From: Dethiobacter sp. | Lineage (GTDB): Bacteria; Bacillota_D; Dethiobacteria; Dethiobacterales; Dethiobacteraceae | Assembly (NCBI GenBank): GCA_018333395.1 | Contig: JAGXSQ010000043.1 | Coordinates: 1-18,891 of the forward strand | Direction: 5' to 3' | DNA: 18,891 nt | Shown: positions 7,917 through 16,936 of the stretch, piece after piece | How the letters are laid out: every line of letters begins with the position of its first letter | Numbering within the stretch: position 1 is the stretch's first letter | Notes under the pieces: model-generated | Database searches by the model: none | Seen by the model: the letters and a program-made list of their open reading frames with translations, nothing else | What the model was told of the DNA's origin: nothing | Made by a program: the position numbers and the translations under genes

Positions 7917-8315
7917 ATGACAATGACGGACCCAATTGCCGATATGCTAACCAGGATTCGTAACGCCAATACTGTCCACCACGATTCCGTGGAAATTCCT
8001 GTTTCTAAAATTAAGCTTGCTATGGCAGAGGTTCTTAAGCAGGAAGGCTTCATCAGGGATTATGACCTTAAAAAGGGCCATAAGCCAGGGATAATTCGTG
8101 TTTACCTCAAATATGGTCCAAGCCGCGAAAAGGTGATTTCGGGCCTGAAACGAATCAGCAAACCGGGCTTGCGTGTCTATGCGCAAAAGGATGATCTGCC
8201 TAGGGTGCTGGGTGGACTTGGCATTGCCATTATTTCTACATCGCAGGGGATCATGACTGACAAAGCTGCCCGCAAGGCAGGGCTTGGCGGTGAAGTCCTC
8301 TGTTATGTTTGGTAA
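7917..8315 (+). CDS. rpsH: 30S ribosomal protein S8
   Basis: S8 binds helix 21 of 16S rRNA and in E. coli autoregulates the spc operon. The 132-residue protein begins [15 protein letters not shown] after MTM and ends in the conserved region [20 protein letters not shown]. The first ATG (7917) is preferred over the ATG at 7923 because GGAGG is about 8 nt upstream. Length and sequence are ordinary for Firmicutes. rplF follows after 15 nt. Confidence 0.98.
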   Translation: MTMTDPIADMLTRIRNANTVHHDSVEIPVSKIKLAMAEVLKQEGFIRDYDLKKGHKPGIIRVYLKYGPSREKVISGLKRISKPGLRVYAQKDDLPRVLGGLGIAIISTSQGIMTDKAARKAGLGGEVLCYVW

Positions 8316-8330
8316 CGGGAGGGGAAAAAT

Positions 8331-8870
8331 TTGAGCCGTATCGGTCGTAAACCGATTCCGCTGCCGGTTGGCGTGGAAGTTACTCAAGAAGAGGGTGGCG
8401 TTCTGGCGGTCAAAGGTCCTTTGGGTAGGCTAGAGAGAGTGCTACCCAGGGGTGTTAGTGTGCAGCTTGAGGATAACCAGATTGTTGTTAGTAGGGCTTC
8501 CGATAGCAAGGAACACTGTGCCCTGCACGGCCTGTCTCGCACCCTAGTGGCCAATATGGTGGACGGTGTAAACAAAGGATATACCAAGACGCTGGAGCTG
8601 GTTGGTGTGGGCTACCGGGCCACCAGACAAGGGGATAAAGTAGTCCTCTCCGTCGGGTATTCCCATCCAGTTAATATTGTGCCACCTGCTGGCATTCAGC
8701 TGGAAGTGCCGGTGCCGAACAAAATTATCGTCAAAGGAATCGATAAGGAGGCGGTTGGCTCCGTGGCGGCGAAAATCAGGGCCGTCAGGGAACCAGAGCC
8801 TTACAAGGGCAAAGGAATTAAATACGAAACGGAACGTGTACGCCGCAAGGTCGGCAAGACTGGTAAATAG
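8331..8870 (+). CDS. rplF: 50S ribosomal protein L6
   Basis: L6 sits near the sarcin-ricin loop and the GTPase centre. It has two related alpha/beta domains, and both are present in the 179 residues. The second carries [20 protein letters not shown] and [10 protein letters not shown] near the C-terminus, as expected. The start is TTG 8331, read as [14 protein letters not shown] after fMet, with GGGAGGGG at 8317-8324. The gap to rplR is short. Confidence 0.98.
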   Translation: MSRIGRKPIPLPVGVEVTQEEGGVLAVKGPLGRLERVLPRGVSVQLEDNQIVVSRASDSKEHCALHGLSRTLVANMVDGVNKGYTKTLELVGVGYRATRQGDKVVLSVGYSHPVNIVPPAGIQLEVPVPNKIIVKGIDKEAVGSVAAKIRAVREPEPYKGKGIKYETERVRRKVGKTGK

Positions 8871-8884
8871 GGGGTGAATTGAGA

Positions 8885-9253
8885 ATGTTAGTTCGTGAAG
8901 ATAAGAATTTAGCGCGAAAACGCCGTCACCTCCGCGTACGTAAAAAGGTGGCCGGCACACAAGTACGGCCCCGCCTGAACGTGTTCCGTAGCCTCCAGCA
9001 TATCTACGCCCAGATTGTGAATGATGAACAGGGTCAGACGCTGGTTGCAGCATCCAGCCTGGAGGCGTCTGTTTCCGCTGGCCGCAACTCTTGTGGAAAT
9101 AAGGAATGCGCTCGCCAAGTCGGCAAGCTTATTGCAGAAAGAGCGTTGGAGAAGGGGATAAAGACCGTCGTTTTTGACCGGGGGGGCTACCTTTTCCATG
9201 GCCGTATAAAAGAGCTGGCGGAGGGTGCCCGTGAGGGTGGGTTGGAATTCTGA
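8885..9253 (+). CDS. rplR: 50S ribosomal protein L18
   Basis: L18 binds 5S rRNA and helps carry it into the large subunit. From ATG 8885 the protein is 122 residues, the usual length. It starts [20 protein letters not shown] and ends with [20 protein letters not shown] and a short tail. An in-frame TTG at 8879 is only 2 nt from the SD-like GGGGTG (8871-8876), so the ATG, 8 nt away, is favoured. The TGA stop overlaps an in-frame ATG of the rpsE frame, but rpsE probably starts later. Confidence 0.96.
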   Translation: MLVREDKNLARKRRHLRVRKKVAGTQVRPRLNVFRSLQHIYAQIVNDEQGQTLVAASSLEASVSAGRNSCGNKECARQVGKLIAERALEKGIKTVVFDRGGYLFHGRIKELAEGAREGGLEF

Positions 9254-9273
9254 TGCAAAGGAGGGAAAGCAGC

Positions 9274-9774
9274 TTGGAAAAGCGTGACTCCGGTAAAACG
9301 GAGTTTTCGGAAAAGGTTGTCCAGATTAACCGTGTGGCTAAGGTGGTTAAGGGTGGTCGCCGCTTCAGTTTCTCTGCCCTGGTTGTTGTCGGCGATGGTA
9401 AAGGGCGTGTCGGTGCCGGCCTTGGCAAGGCCGGAGAGGTCCCTGAAGCCATCCGTAAAGGAGTGGAGGATGCGAAGAAGCACCTGATTGCAGTTCCGCT
9501 AGTCCGAACCACCATTCCTCATCCGGTCATCGGGCGTTTTGGTGCTGGACGCGTGTTGCTCAAGCCGGCTTCGGAAGGAACAGGCGTTATTGCCGGAGGC
9601 CCTGTCCGGGCCGTGCTCGAACTGGCGGGTGTTCGTGATATTCTGACCAAGTCGCTTGGTTCCGCCAATGCGATCAACATGGTTAACGCTACTGTGGAAG
9701 GCTTGCGCAGTCTGAGACGAGCGGAACAAGTGGCGAAACTGCGGGGCAAGTCGGTGGAAGAGCTACTAAGGTAG
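9274..9774 (+). CDS. rpsE: 30S ribosomal protein S5
   Basis: S5 acts in decoding fidelity and lines the mRNA entry channel. From TTG 9274 the protein has 166 residues, typical for Firmicutes. The double-stranded-RNA-binding-like N-terminal domain includes [20 protein letters not shown], and the C-terminal domain carries [20 protein letters not shown]. The TTG is chosen over ATG 9253 because AAGGAGGG (9258-9265) lies between them, 8 nt before the TTG, and family members start at about this residue. Confidence 0.95.
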   Translation: MEKRDSGKTEFSEKVVQINRVAKVVKGGRRFSFSALVVVGDGKGRVGAGLGKAGEVPEAIRKGVEDAKKHLIAVPLVRTTIPHPVIGRFGAGRVLLKPASEGTGVIAGGPVRAVLELAGVRDILTKSLGSANAINMVNATVEGLRSLRRAEQVAKLRGKSVEELLR

Positions 9775-9786
9775 GAGGCAGGAAGG

Positions 9787-9969
9787 ATGAACAAACGCTT
9801 ACGTATTACACTGACAAGCAGCCCGATCGGGCGTTCACAGCCTCAGCGGGATACGGTACGCTCCCTTGGCCTGACTAAGCTTCGTCAAACCGTGGAACAT
9901 GAAGACACACCTCAGCTTCGGGGTATGATTAATAAGGTAGGCCATCTCGTAAAAGTAGAAGAAGTTTAA
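9787..9969 (+). CDS. rpmD: 50S ribosomal protein L30
   Basis: L30 is a small large-subunit protein absent from some bacterial lineages. The 60-residue protein has the family pattern: an initial beta strand ([13 protein letters not shown]), then a segment with [20 protein letters not shown], and a last segment with [26 protein letters not shown] precedes the ATG. It is placed between rpsE and rplO as usual, with gaps of 12 and 13 nt. Confidence 0.97.
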   Translation: MNKRLRITLTSSPIGRSQPQRDTVRSLGLTKLRQTVEHEDTPQLRGMINKVGHLVKVEEV

Positions 9970-9982
9970 GGGAGGTGTAAAG

Positions 9983-10423
9983 ATGCGCTTGCACGAGCTT
10001 AAGAGTCCAAAGGGCGCCCGCACCGCCAAGAAACGGGTTGGCAAGGGGATCGGAAGTGGCCTTGGCAAAACGTCGGGACGCGGGCATAAAGGGCAGAAGG
10101 CGCGTTCCGGTGGCGGCGTCCGACCCGGATTTGAAGGCGGACAGATGCCCCTGCAGCGAGCTTTGCCAAAAAGAGGCTTTACCAGCGTCTTTAAGAAAGA
10201 GTTCAACGAAGTCAACGTAGCGAGCCTGAACGCCTTTGAAGACGGGGCGGAAGTTACTCCGGCGCTGCTCAGGGAAAAAGGGCTAATCAAGTCAACGAAG
10301 GACGGCACCAAGATCCTTGGCGGGGGAGAACTGGAGAAGGCGCTGACTGTTTCCGCCCATGGTTTCAGTAAGACTGCCGCTTTGAAAATCCGCGCGGCCG
10401 GCGGTAAGGCCGAGGTGATTTAA
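9983..10423 (+). CDS. rplO: 50S ribosomal protein L15
   Basis: L15 is a central 23S rRNA binder with a long disordered basic N-terminal arm. The 146 residues begin [20 protein letters not shown]. The arm continues through [35 protein letters not shown] in overlapping form at about residues 32-66. The globular C-terminal half is intact. The SD GGGAGGTG is well spaced from the ATG. The TAA stop is immediately followed by the secY ATG with no base between them. Confidence 0.97.
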   Translation: MRLHELKSPKGARTAKKRVGKGIGSGLGKTSGRGHKGQKARSGGGVRPGFEGGQMPLQRALPKRGFTSVFKKEFNEVNVASLNAFEDGAEVTPALLREKGLIKSTKDGTKILGGGELEKALTVSAHGFSKTAALKIRAAGGKAEVI

Positions 10424-11680
10424 ATGCTTGAAACGATGCGCAGCGCTTGGAAAATTAAGGAGCTGCGACAGCGGATTCTCTTTACTCTGTCGATGTTTAT
10501 TGTCTACCGGCTTGGTGCTCACGTGCCGGTACCGGGTGTAGACCCAACGAGACTGGCCGAATTCTTCCGGGAAGACAATCTATTTGGCTTGTTTAATGTC
10601 TTTGCCGGCGGCGCTCTGGCAAATTTCACTATCTTTGCCATGGGGATTATGCCTTATATTAACGCTTCGATTATTATGCAGTTACTAACCGTTGTCGTGC
10701 CAAAATTCGAAGCGTGGGCCAAAGAGGGAGAAGAAGGGCGCAAAAAATTGTCGCAGCTGACCCGTTACGGCACTATCGTGTTGGCCTTGCTCCAGGCCAC
10801 CGGTATGTCGGTAGGGATCTTTGGTGGCGCTATCATTGCTCCCGGACTATTTTCCTATACGGTTATCATCATTACCCTGACGGCTGGTACGGCGTTTTTG
10901 ATGTGGCTCGGTGAATTGATTACAGAGCGCGGCGTGGGCAACGGCATTTCTCTGGTCATTTTCGCGGGCATTGTCTCGCAGTTTGGGCCGGGGATGCTGC
11001 AAACCGTGGAGTTGGTCCGCCTAGGCGAGATGAATTTTTTCGTTATGCTGGCAACAGTTGTGATTGTCCTGGCCCTGATTGTGGGCATCATTGCCCTCGA
11101 AGTAGGGCAGCGCCGTATACCTGTTCAATACGCCAAGCGTGTCGTCGGGCGGAAAATGTACGGCGGGCAATCGACCCATATCCCGCTGAAAGTAAACCAA
11201 GCCGGCGTCATTCCCGTAATTTTTGCTTCGGCTTTGCTGATGTTTCCGGCAACCGTGGCACAGTTTATCAACCATCCGGCGGCTAGATATTTTGAAAATA
11301 TGTTCCGTGAGGGTGCTCCGGTCTACACGATCCTCTATGTGCTGCTGATTTTCTTTTTCGCTTTTTTCTATACGGCCATCCAGTTTGACCCGCTGAAAAT
11401 TGCCAACGACATCAAAAAGTACGGTGGTTTTATTCCCGGGCTACGCCCTGGACGACCCACAGCGGAGTTTATCGGCCGCATTTCCGGCAGGCTGACCTTG
11501 GCTGGTGCCCTGGCGCTGGCCCTAATCGCTGTCATGCCCGTTCTTTTACAGAACGCTTTCCGCATTAACATTCTTTTTGGCGGCATCGGCATGATTATTG
11601 TGGTCGGCGTTGTCTTGGAAACGATGAAGCAGGTCGAGAGCCATATGTTGATGAGGAATTATCAGGGCTTTATGAAATAA
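10424..11680 (+). CDS. secY: Protein translocase subunit SecY
   Basis: SecY is the channel of the Sec translocon in the cytoplasmic membrane, working with SecE, SecG and SecA or the ribosome. The 418-residue protein has about ten hydrophobic segments, the first at about 17-36. The plug region after segment 1 reads FNVFAGGALANFTIFAMGI (about 57-75). Cytoplasmic loop C4 has QRRIPVQYAKR (229-239), and C5 has GFIPGLRPGRP with the functionally important Arg341. The ATG follows the rplO stop directly, and its SD (GAGGTGAT) is inside rplO. The expected adk gene does not follow; map begins 11 nt later. Confidence 0.98.
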   Translation: MLETMRSAWKIKELRQRILFTLSMFIVYRLGAHVPVPGVDPTRLAEFFREDNLFGLFNVFAGGALANFTIFAMGIMPYINASIIMQLLTVVVPKFEAWAKEGEEGRKKLSQLTRYGTIVLALLQATGMSVGIFGGAIIAPGLFSYTVIIITLTAGTAFLMWLGELITERGVGNGISLVIFAGIVSQFGPGMLQTVELVRLGEMNFFVMLATVVIVLALIVGIIALEVGQRRIPVQYAKRVVGRKMYGGQSTHIPLKVNQAGVIPVIFASALLMFPATVAQFINHPAARYFENMFREGAPVYTILYVLLIFFFAFFYTAIQFDPLKIANDIKKYGGFIPGLRPGRPTAEFIGRISGRLTLAGALALALIAVMPVLLQNAFRINILFGGIGMIIVVGVVLETMKQVESHMLMRNYQGFMK

Positions 11681-11691
11681 GCGGTGATACC

Positions 11692-12444
11692 ATGATTAGC
11701 ATCAAATCAGCGCGGGAATTGGAACTGATGCGCTATGCCGGACGCGTGGCGGCAGGAGCTTTGCAGGTAGTGGAGGCGGCAATCCACCCAGGAGTCGCTA
11801 CACTGGAGCTCGACCGGATTGCTGAGCGGTTCATCCGCAAAGCACGATGCCTGCCGGCGTTTAAAGGCTATTATGGTTTTCCGGCTACGGTCTGTGCCTC
11901 TGTTAACGAGGAGGTAGTCCATGGTATTCCCGGGCTTAGGCGGCTCTGCAGCGGCGATATTGTCAGTATTGACGTAGGAGCGGTTTATCGGGGATATTAC
12001 GGCGATGCGGCAGCCACTTTCCCGGTGGGGGATGTGGAGCAGGAGGCGTTGCGCCTCGTTACAGTTACCCGGGAAGCACTGCACGCAGGTATTGCCCAGG
12101 CGGTGGAAGGGAAGCGACTAGGCGATATATCTCACGCCGTGCAGTCGCATGTGGAAAAACATGGCTTTTCGGTTGTACGCAACTATGTGGGTCACGGCAT
12201 TGGCAATCAGATGCATGAGGAGCCGCAGATTCCAAACTTTGGTAGACCAGGTTGCGGTCCGTTGCTGGCGGCGGGTATGGTTCTGGCCATTGAGCCGATG
12301 GTCAATGCCGGCACTTGGCATGTAGAGACCCTCTCCGACAACTGGACAGTAGTGACGCTGGATCGTAAATGGTCTGCCCACTTTGAGCACACTGTCGCTG
12401 TGGGTAAGCATGAACCGGAGATGCTGACGATTCTCTCAGACTGA
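11692..12444 (+). CDS. map: Methionine aminopeptidase, type I
   Basis: The enzyme removes the N-terminal Met from nascent proteins in the cytosol, using two divalent metal ions. All five metal ligands are visible: Asp94, Asp105, His168, Glu201 and Glu232. So are the active-site His77 (VVHGIP) and His175. The 250-residue length fits the short type Ia form without N-terminal extension. The ATG follows GGTGAT (11683-11688) at close spacing. The gene sits directly after secY, whereas in many Firmicutes adk lies between them. A 75-nt gap to the next gene shows no convincing promoter or terminator. Confidence 0.97.
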   Translation: MISIKSARELELMRYAGRVAAGALQVVEAAIHPGVATLELDRIAERFIRKARCLPAFKGYYGFPATVCASVNEEVVHGIPGLRRLCSGDIVSIDVGAVYRGYYGDAAATFPVGDVEQEALRLVTVTREALHAGIAQAVEGKRLGDISHAVQSHVEKHGFSVVRNYVGHGIGNQMHEEPQIPNFGRPGCGPLLAAGMVLAIEPMVNAGTWHVETLSDNWTVVTLDRKWSAHFEHTVAVGKHEPEMLTILSD

Positions 12445-12519
12445 AGGTTCCCGGATCAGACTTGATTTGCACCTGCAGCGGGCAGATTACTGCTAAAGTG
12501 AAGGGGGGTAAGGCTTCAC

Positions 12520-12823
12520 ATGTCCCAACCGCTGCGACCGGGTTCGCTGGTACACTCGCTGGCAGGCCGGGACGCTGGTGAGTATTACCTGGTAACTAGT
12601 ATTCTGGGACCAAACTTTGTCTTGGTTGCGAATGGGCAAAGCCGCCCTTTGAGCCGCCCGAAAAAGAAAAACATCCGCCATCTCTCGGGCCGGGGGCAAT
12701 GTGAAGCTGACCTTGCGGCCAAAATAAGCGGCTGTCAGGCGTGCGACGAAGAAATAAAACGGGTGGTGAACGAACTGTCAGGCCAAAGCTTACCTGGGAG
12801 AGAAAGGGAGGAAAGCGCCCCTG

Positions 12824-12852
<29 letters not shown>
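12520..12852 (+). CDS. KOW-domain RNA-binding protein (L14e/L6e-like)
   Basis: This 110-residue protein has one recognisable domain at about residues 6-55: [19 protein letters not shown] followed by a strand-rich segment and a basic stretch [11 protein letters not shown]. This fits the small KOW/L14e-like proteins encoded beside infA in many Firmicutes, whose function I do not know to be established. RNA or ribosome binding is inferred from fold and neighbourhood. The second half is charged and holds Cys61, Cys72 and Cys75. The SD GAAGGGGGG lies about 11 nt before the ATG. The last 29 nt overlap infA in another frame, so the basic C-terminus is partly dictated by the infA start region. Confidence 0.85.
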
Positions 12853-13238
<386 letters not shown>

Positions 13239-13258
13239 TAGTATAAATTGGTAAAAGA

Positions 13259-13283
13259 AGGGAAACAATAACTTTGTTTCCCT
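13259..13283 (+). promoter_or_regulatory. 10-bp hairpin between rpmJ and rpsM
   Basis: AGGGAAACAA (13259-13268) and TTGTTTCCCT (13274-13283) are perfect inverted repeats around the loop TAACT. The bases after it are purine-rich (GAAGAAAGGGAGG), so it lacks the T-run of a terminator. It lies just before the rpsM SD. GGGAAACA also occurs at 13078-13085 on the other side of rpmJ. A processing or mRNA-stability role is possible but unproven. Confidence 0.5.
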
Positions 13284-13305
13284 GAAGAAAGGGAGGTGTA
13301 TTAAG

Positions 13306-13677
13306 TTGGCGAGGATTGCCGGAGTTGACCTACCACGGGATAAACGTGTGGAAATCGCGCTTACCTATATTTACGGTATCGGGCGCAAAACTGTCCAAGG
13401 CATTTTGGCCCAAACCGCCATTAACCCTGATACAAGGGTGCGCAACCTGACTGAAGATGAGGTAGCCAGGTTGCGTGAATACATTGACAAGCGTCTGAAG
13501 GTGGAAGGAGACCTGCGCCGTGGCGTGGCGATGGATATTAAGCGACTAATGGAGATTGGTTGCTACCGTGGAATCCGCCACCGGCGCGGCCTGCCTGTAC
13601 GGGGCCAGACTACCAAAAATAATGCCCGTACCCGTAAGGGGCCGAAGCGCACCGTTGGCGTCAGACGGAAAAAATAA
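13306..13677 (+). CDS. rpsM: 30S ribosomal protein S13
   Basis: S13 is a head protein that bridges to L5 and touches the P-site tRNA through its basic tail. The 123 residues begin [20 protein letters not shown] after fMet. Conserved features include [10 protein letters not shown] (about 23-32), the [20 protein letters not shown] segment (86-105) and a lysine/arginine-rich C-terminus. The start is TTG 13306 behind GGGAGGTG (13291-13298). A perfect hairpin ends 8 nt upstream of that SD. Confidence 0.98.
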   Translation: MARIAGVDLPRDKRVEIALTYIYGIGRKTVQGILAQTAINPDTRVRNLTEDEVARLREYIDKRLKVEGDLRRGVAMDIKRLMEIGCYRGIRHRRGLPVRGQTTKNNARTRKGPKRTVGVRRKK

Positions 13678-13698
13678 GTATTAATAGGGGGGAAATCT

Positions 13699-14094
13699 GT
13701 GGTTGCACGCAAAAAAAGCGTCCGTCCGAAAAGGCGCGAGCGCAAGAATATTGAGCACGGCGTAGCTCATATCAGGTCTACCTTTAACAATACGCTGATT
13801 ACTATTTCAGATCTAAAGGGCAATGCTATCTCCTGGGCCAGCGCTGGCACTGTCGGCTTTAAGGGCTCCAGAAAATCAACGCCGTTTGCTGCCCAGCTAG
13901 CTGCGGAAAACGCCGCCAAGGCGGCTATGGAACACGGGTTGAAGGAAGTGGAAGTATTTGTCAAAGGTCCGGGTTCCGGACGTGAGGCTGCTATTCGCTC
14001 CCTGCAGGCGGCGGGCCTAGAGGTAAACCTGATTAAGGATGTTACTCCGATTCCGCACAATGGCTGTCGCCCGCCCAAGCGGCGCAGAGTTTGA
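13699..14094 (+). CDS. rpsK: 30S ribosomal protein S11
   Basis: S11 lines the platform next to the mRNA exit (Shine-Dalgarno) region. The 131-residue protein has [15 protein letters not shown] (about 24-38), the [18 protein letters not shown] segment, and the universal [18 protein letters not shown] end. The start is GTG 13699, read as [11 protein letters not shown], with the G-rich SD GGGGGG at 13687-13692. The Asn-Gly near the end matches the site that forms isoaspartate in E. coli S11. Gap to rpsD is 18 nt. Confidence 0.98.
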   Translation: MVARKKSVRPKRRERKNIEHGVAHIRSTFNNTLITISDLKGNAISWASAGTVGFKGSRKSTPFAAQLAAENAAKAAMEHGLKEVEVFVKGPGSGREAAIRSLQAAGLEVNLIKDVTPIPHNGCRPPKRRRV

Positions 14095-14112
14095 TTTAGG
14101 AGGTGTTGATTT

Positions 14113-14745
14113 TTGGCACGCTATACAGAAGCAGTATGCCGGCTGTGTCGTCGTGAAGGACTGAAGCTCTACCTGAAAGGTGAGCGTTGTTATACCGAGA
14201 AATGCGGACTAAGCCGCCATTCTTATGTCCCTGGCCAGCATGGTCAGAGCCGGCGTAGTAAGAAGCCATCTGAGTATGGTATACAGCTACGCGAAAAGCA
14301 AAAGGCCCGCCGCATTTACGGGGTGCTCGAAAGCCAGTTCCGCAGATATTTTAAAGAGGCGGATCGTCGTAAGGGCATTACTGGCGAAAATCTCCTGCAG
14401 ATTTTGGAATCGCGTCTAGATAACGTAGTTTACCGCATGGGGTTTGCTCTTTCCCGTGCTGAGGCGCGGCAGCTTGTGCTTCACGGGCACTTTAACGTCG
14501 GTGGACGCAAAGTATCGATACCGTCATACCAGGTGCGCCCGGAAGAGGTTATCGCCGTGCGCCCGGGCAGCAAGGATAAGGGTCGTTTCAAGGATTTGGC
14601 CGAACTAATGCGTAGCCAGAGGACTGTCGAATGGCTGGAGGCAGACCGCGAGGCCCTAGCAGGTAAAGTAGTCCGTTTGCCTGCCCGGGAAGAAATTGAT
14701 ACTCCCATTACCGAGCACCTGATTGTTGAATTGTACTCGCGCTAG
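14113..14745 (+). CDS. rpsD: 30S ribosomal protein S4 with Cys4 N-terminus
   Basis: S4 initiates 16S rRNA assembly and is the translational repressor of the alpha operon in E. coli. The 210-residue protein includes the S4 RNA-binding domain at about 100-160 ([20 protein letters not shown]). Cys9, Cys12, Cys26 and Cys31 match the zinc-binding arrangement of Thermus S4, so this is the zinc form; B. subtilis has a zinc-free S4, and there rpsD is located elsewhere. The start is TTG 14113 with TAGGAGGTG 7 nt upstream. It lies inside the operon before rpoA. Confidence 0.97.
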   Translation: MARYTEAVCRLCRREGLKLYLKGERCYTEKCGLSRHSYVPGQHGQSRRSKKPSEYGIQLREKQKARRIYGVLESQFRRYFKEADRRKGITGENLLQILESRLDNVVYRMGFALSRAEARQLVLHGHFNVGGRKVSIPSYQVRPEEVIAVRPGSKDKGRFKDLAELMRSQRTVEWLEADREALAGKVVRLPAREEIDTPITEHLIVELYSR

Positions 14746-14758
14746 ACCTAAACGGAAC

Positions 14759-14795
14759 ACCCTCTCGAATGGCTACGGAATTGGAAAAGGAGGGT
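14759..14795 (+). promoter_or_regulatory. Stem covering the rpoA SD
   Basis: ACCCTC (14759-14764) is the exact complement of GAGGGT (14790-14795), with a further U-G pair inward, so the rpoA SD AAGGAGGG (14787-14794) could be masked. The loop is 23 nt or more. TCGAAT follows both arms as a direct repeat (14765-14770 and 14795-14800). Since S4 is encoded directly upstream, translational control of alpha is an attractive but untested idea. Confidence 0.3.
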
Positions 14796-14801
14796 CGAAT
14801 C

Positions 14802-15752
14802 TTGATTGAGATTGAAAAGCCTAGGATTGAGCAGGTCGAACGCAAAAGTTCCGCTACTTACGGAAGCTTTATTATTGAGCCTCTGGAGCAGGGTTACGGG
14901 ATTACTCTTGGAAACGCTCTCCGGCGCATTATGCTTTCTTCCCTGCCTGGTGCGGCGGTAACAGCCGTCCGCATCGAGAGTGTCCTGCACGAGTTTTCTT
15001 GCATCCCCGGAGTTTTGGAAGACACTACCGAGATTGTCATGAATCTTAAGCACCTGTCCATGAAAATACACAGCGATGAACCACAGACTTTGGTTGTAGT
15101 CGCTGCCGGGCAGGGGGTGGTCACTGCCGGGGATATCAAGGCACCGGCAGATGTGGAAATCCTTAACTCAGACTTGCATATCGCCACCCTGGAAGAAGGG
15201 GGGCGGCTCTATATGGAGCTCACGGCCATGAACGGCCGTGGCTATGTGCCTGCCGAGCGTAATAAAGAAAGCGGTCAGCCCATTGGCGTTATCCCTGTCG
15301 ATGCTTTGTTCTCGCCTATCAGAAGGGTGAATTATACGGTGGAGGATACCCGGGTCGGGCAGCACACTGACTATGACAAGTTGACCCTGGACGTCTGGAC
15401 AGACGGTAGCATTCGCCCCGACGAAGCGATTAGCCTTGGTGCGAAAATTCTTTCCAGACATCTCAGTTTGTTCATTAACCTGACAGAAAAAGTTGACGAG
15501 GTTGAGATTGCTAACAACAAGAATGAGGATGCCTTCGCTAAGGTCATGGAGATGTCGATAGAGGAACTGGATCTGTCCGTACGTTCCTACAACTGCCTGA
15601 AGCGGGCGGGTATCAATACTGTTTTGGAACTGACCCAAAAGACCGAGGATGAAATGATGAAGGTACGCAATCTGGGCAAAAAATCGCTTGAAGAAGTCGA
15701 GCTGAAGCTGAATCATCTGGGACTAAAACTATGCAGCAGCAACAACGAGTAA
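14802..15752 (+). CDS. rpoA: RNA polymerase alpha subunit
   Basis: Alpha dimerises to seed RNA polymerase assembly and its C-terminal domain contacts UP elements and regulators. From TTG 14802 the protein is 316 residues and starts [13 protein letters not shown], like B. subtilis alpha. The N-terminal domain (to about 230) has the assembly segment [20 protein letters not shown] (31-50). The C-terminal domain has Arg261, Asn264, Gly292 and Lys294, equivalent to the E. coli DNA-contacting residues 265, 268, 296 and 298. The TTG is preferred over ATG 14769 because AAGGAGGG lies 7 nt before it and inside the longer reading. Confidence 0.97.
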   Translation: MIEIEKPRIEQVERKSSATYGSFIIEPLEQGYGITLGNALRRIMLSSLPGAAVTAVRIESVLHEFSCIPGVLEDTTEIVMNLKHLSMKIHSDEPQTLVVVAAGQGVVTAGDIKAPADVEILNSDLHIATLEEGGRLYMELTAMNGRGYVPAERNKESGQPIGVIPVDALFSPIRRVNYTVEDTRVGQHTDYDKLTLDVWTDGSIRPDEAISLGAKILSRHLSLFINLTEKVDEVEIANNKNEDAFAKVMEMSIEELDLSVRSYNCLKRAGINTVLELTQKTEDEMMKVRNLGKKSLEEVELKLNHLGLKLCSSNNE

Positions 15753-15765
15753 AGGAGGAATTAGC

Positions 15766-16104
15766 ATGGTTCTCCGCAAATTCGGCCGCCGTAGCGGGCA
15801 TCGCCGTGCCTTACTGCGCAACCTGGCTACTTCCATGATATTAAGCGGCAAAATTTCCACCACTGAAGCCAAGGCCAAACAGTTGCGCGGCATTACTGAA
15901 AAAATGGTCACCCTTGGCAAGCGCGGCGACCTACATGCCCGTCGCCAGGCACTGGCTTACTTGCTGGACGAAAGTGCTGTAAAAAAGCTATTTGAGGAAA
16001 TTGCTCCCCGCTACAGTGAGCGGCAGGGTGGCTATACCCGTATATTGAAAGTAGGGCTGCGCCGCGGTGATGCGGCGCCGGTGGCTATCCTGGAATTCAT
16101 TTAG
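15766..16104 (+). CDS. rplQ: 50S ribosomal protein L17
   Basis: L17 is a large-subunit protein near the tunnel exit. The 112-residue protein starts [20 protein letters not shown], with [20 protein letters not shown] next and [18 protein letters not shown] ending ([14 protein letters not shown]), all as expected for the short Firmicutes form. The SD AAAGGAGGAA precedes the ATG. The TAG stop is one base from the ecfA1 ATG. No terminator separates the ribosomal genes from the transporter genes. Confidence 0.98.
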   Translation: MVLRKFGRRSGHRRALLRNLATSMILSGKISTTEAKAKQLRGITEKMVTLGKRGDLHARRQALAYLLDESAVKKLFEEIAPRYSERQGGYTRILKVGLRRGDAAPVAILEFI

Positions 16105-16105
16105 T

Positions 16106-16936
16106 ATGGAAATCATCCGTACCAGAGGGCTTGGATTTCGCTATCAAAACCGGGATGGGCAGGATACCTGGGCGCTGCGGGATGTCAGCATGTCTGTTGG
16201 CAGCGGCTCGTTTGTGGCACTCATCGGTCCGAATGGTTCAGGAAAATCGACGCTAGCCAAGCAGTTTAATGCACTGCTTTTGCCTAGCGAGGGAGAGGTC
16301 GTGATCGACGACCTCAAGACTAGCGTCGAGTCTAACCGTTGGCGTATTCGCCAAACGGTCGGCATGGTTTTTCAGAATCCTGACAACCAGATTGTTGCTC
16401 CTACAGTGGAGGAAGATGTGGCTTTCGGTCCTGAGAACTTGGGTCTGCCCTCTGGGGAAATCCGGGCAAGGGTGGATGAAGCGCTCTCTTTAGTGGGCAT
16501 GACCTCCTTTCGGCGCCATGCCCCGTACCTTTTATCAGGCGGGCAAAAGCAGCGAGTAGCTATCGCCGGCGTGGTAGCTATGCGCCCGAAGTGTCTGATA
16601 TTGGATGAGCCGACGGCCATGCTCGATCCGCGCGGGCGCCGGGAGGTGCTGGAGACGATGATCCGCTTAAACCAGGAGGAAGGCATCACTGTTATTTGTG
16701 TTACTCATTTTATGGAGGAATGCCTAGCGGCGGCACGCGTATTGGTGATGGACGGCGGTCGGATTGTACTAGATGATAGTCCGCGCCGAATTTTTCAGCT
16801 GGTGGAAGAATTGCGCGCGCGAGGACTCGGTGTCCCTGCGGTAGCCGAGCTGGTCGGGGAACTGCGGGCGGCCGGTGTTGCCCTGCCCCCGGAAATACTG
16901 ACGGTGGACGAACTGGTGGGGGTTTTATGTTCCTGA
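16106..16936 (+). CDS. ecfA1: ECF transporter ATPase A1
   Basis: This is one of two ABC ATPases that power the energy-coupling factor (ECF) transporter, which serves several vitamin- or metal-specific S components. The 276 residues show Walker A GPNGSGKST (41-49), the Q-loop Gln90 in VFQNPDNQ, signature LSGGQ (143-147), Walker B LILDEP with Glu168, and switch His201. The ATG at 16106 is one base after the rplQ stop. There is no good SD, so reinitiation after rplQ is likely. It overlaps ecfA2 by 10 nt. Two short inverted repeats near 16295-16335 are best explained by coding sequence. Confidence 0.96.
   Translation: MEIIRTRGLGFRYQNRDGQDTWALRDVSMSVGSGSFVALIGPNGSGKSTLAKQFNALLLPSEGEVVIDDLKTSVESNRWRIRQTVGMVFQNPDNQIVAPTVEEDVAFGPENLGLPSGEIRARVDEALSLVGMTSFRRHAPYLLSGGQKQRVAIAGVVAMRPKCLILDEPTAMLDPRGRREVLETMIRLNQEEGITVICVTHFMEECLAAARVLVMDGGRIVLDDSPRRIFQLVEELRARGLGVPAVAELVGELRAAGVALPPEILTVDELVGVLCS

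Noticed and set aside
12445..12519. Possible promoter or hairpin in the map-KOW gap (TTGATT...ATTACT; GCAG-ATTA-CTGC)
   Set aside because: The -10 match is 3 of 6 and the stems are 4 bp. Nothing convincing.
15221..15240. 7-bp inverted repeat CACGGCC/GGCCGTG inside rpoA
   Set aside because: Coding sequence explains it; no link to a gene boundary.
16295..16315. Perfect 8-bp inverted repeat GAGGTCGT/ACGACCTC inside ecfA1, with a 5-bp one next to it
   Set aside because: It is within coding sequence with normal protein similarity. Chance in GC-rich coding DNA is sufficient.
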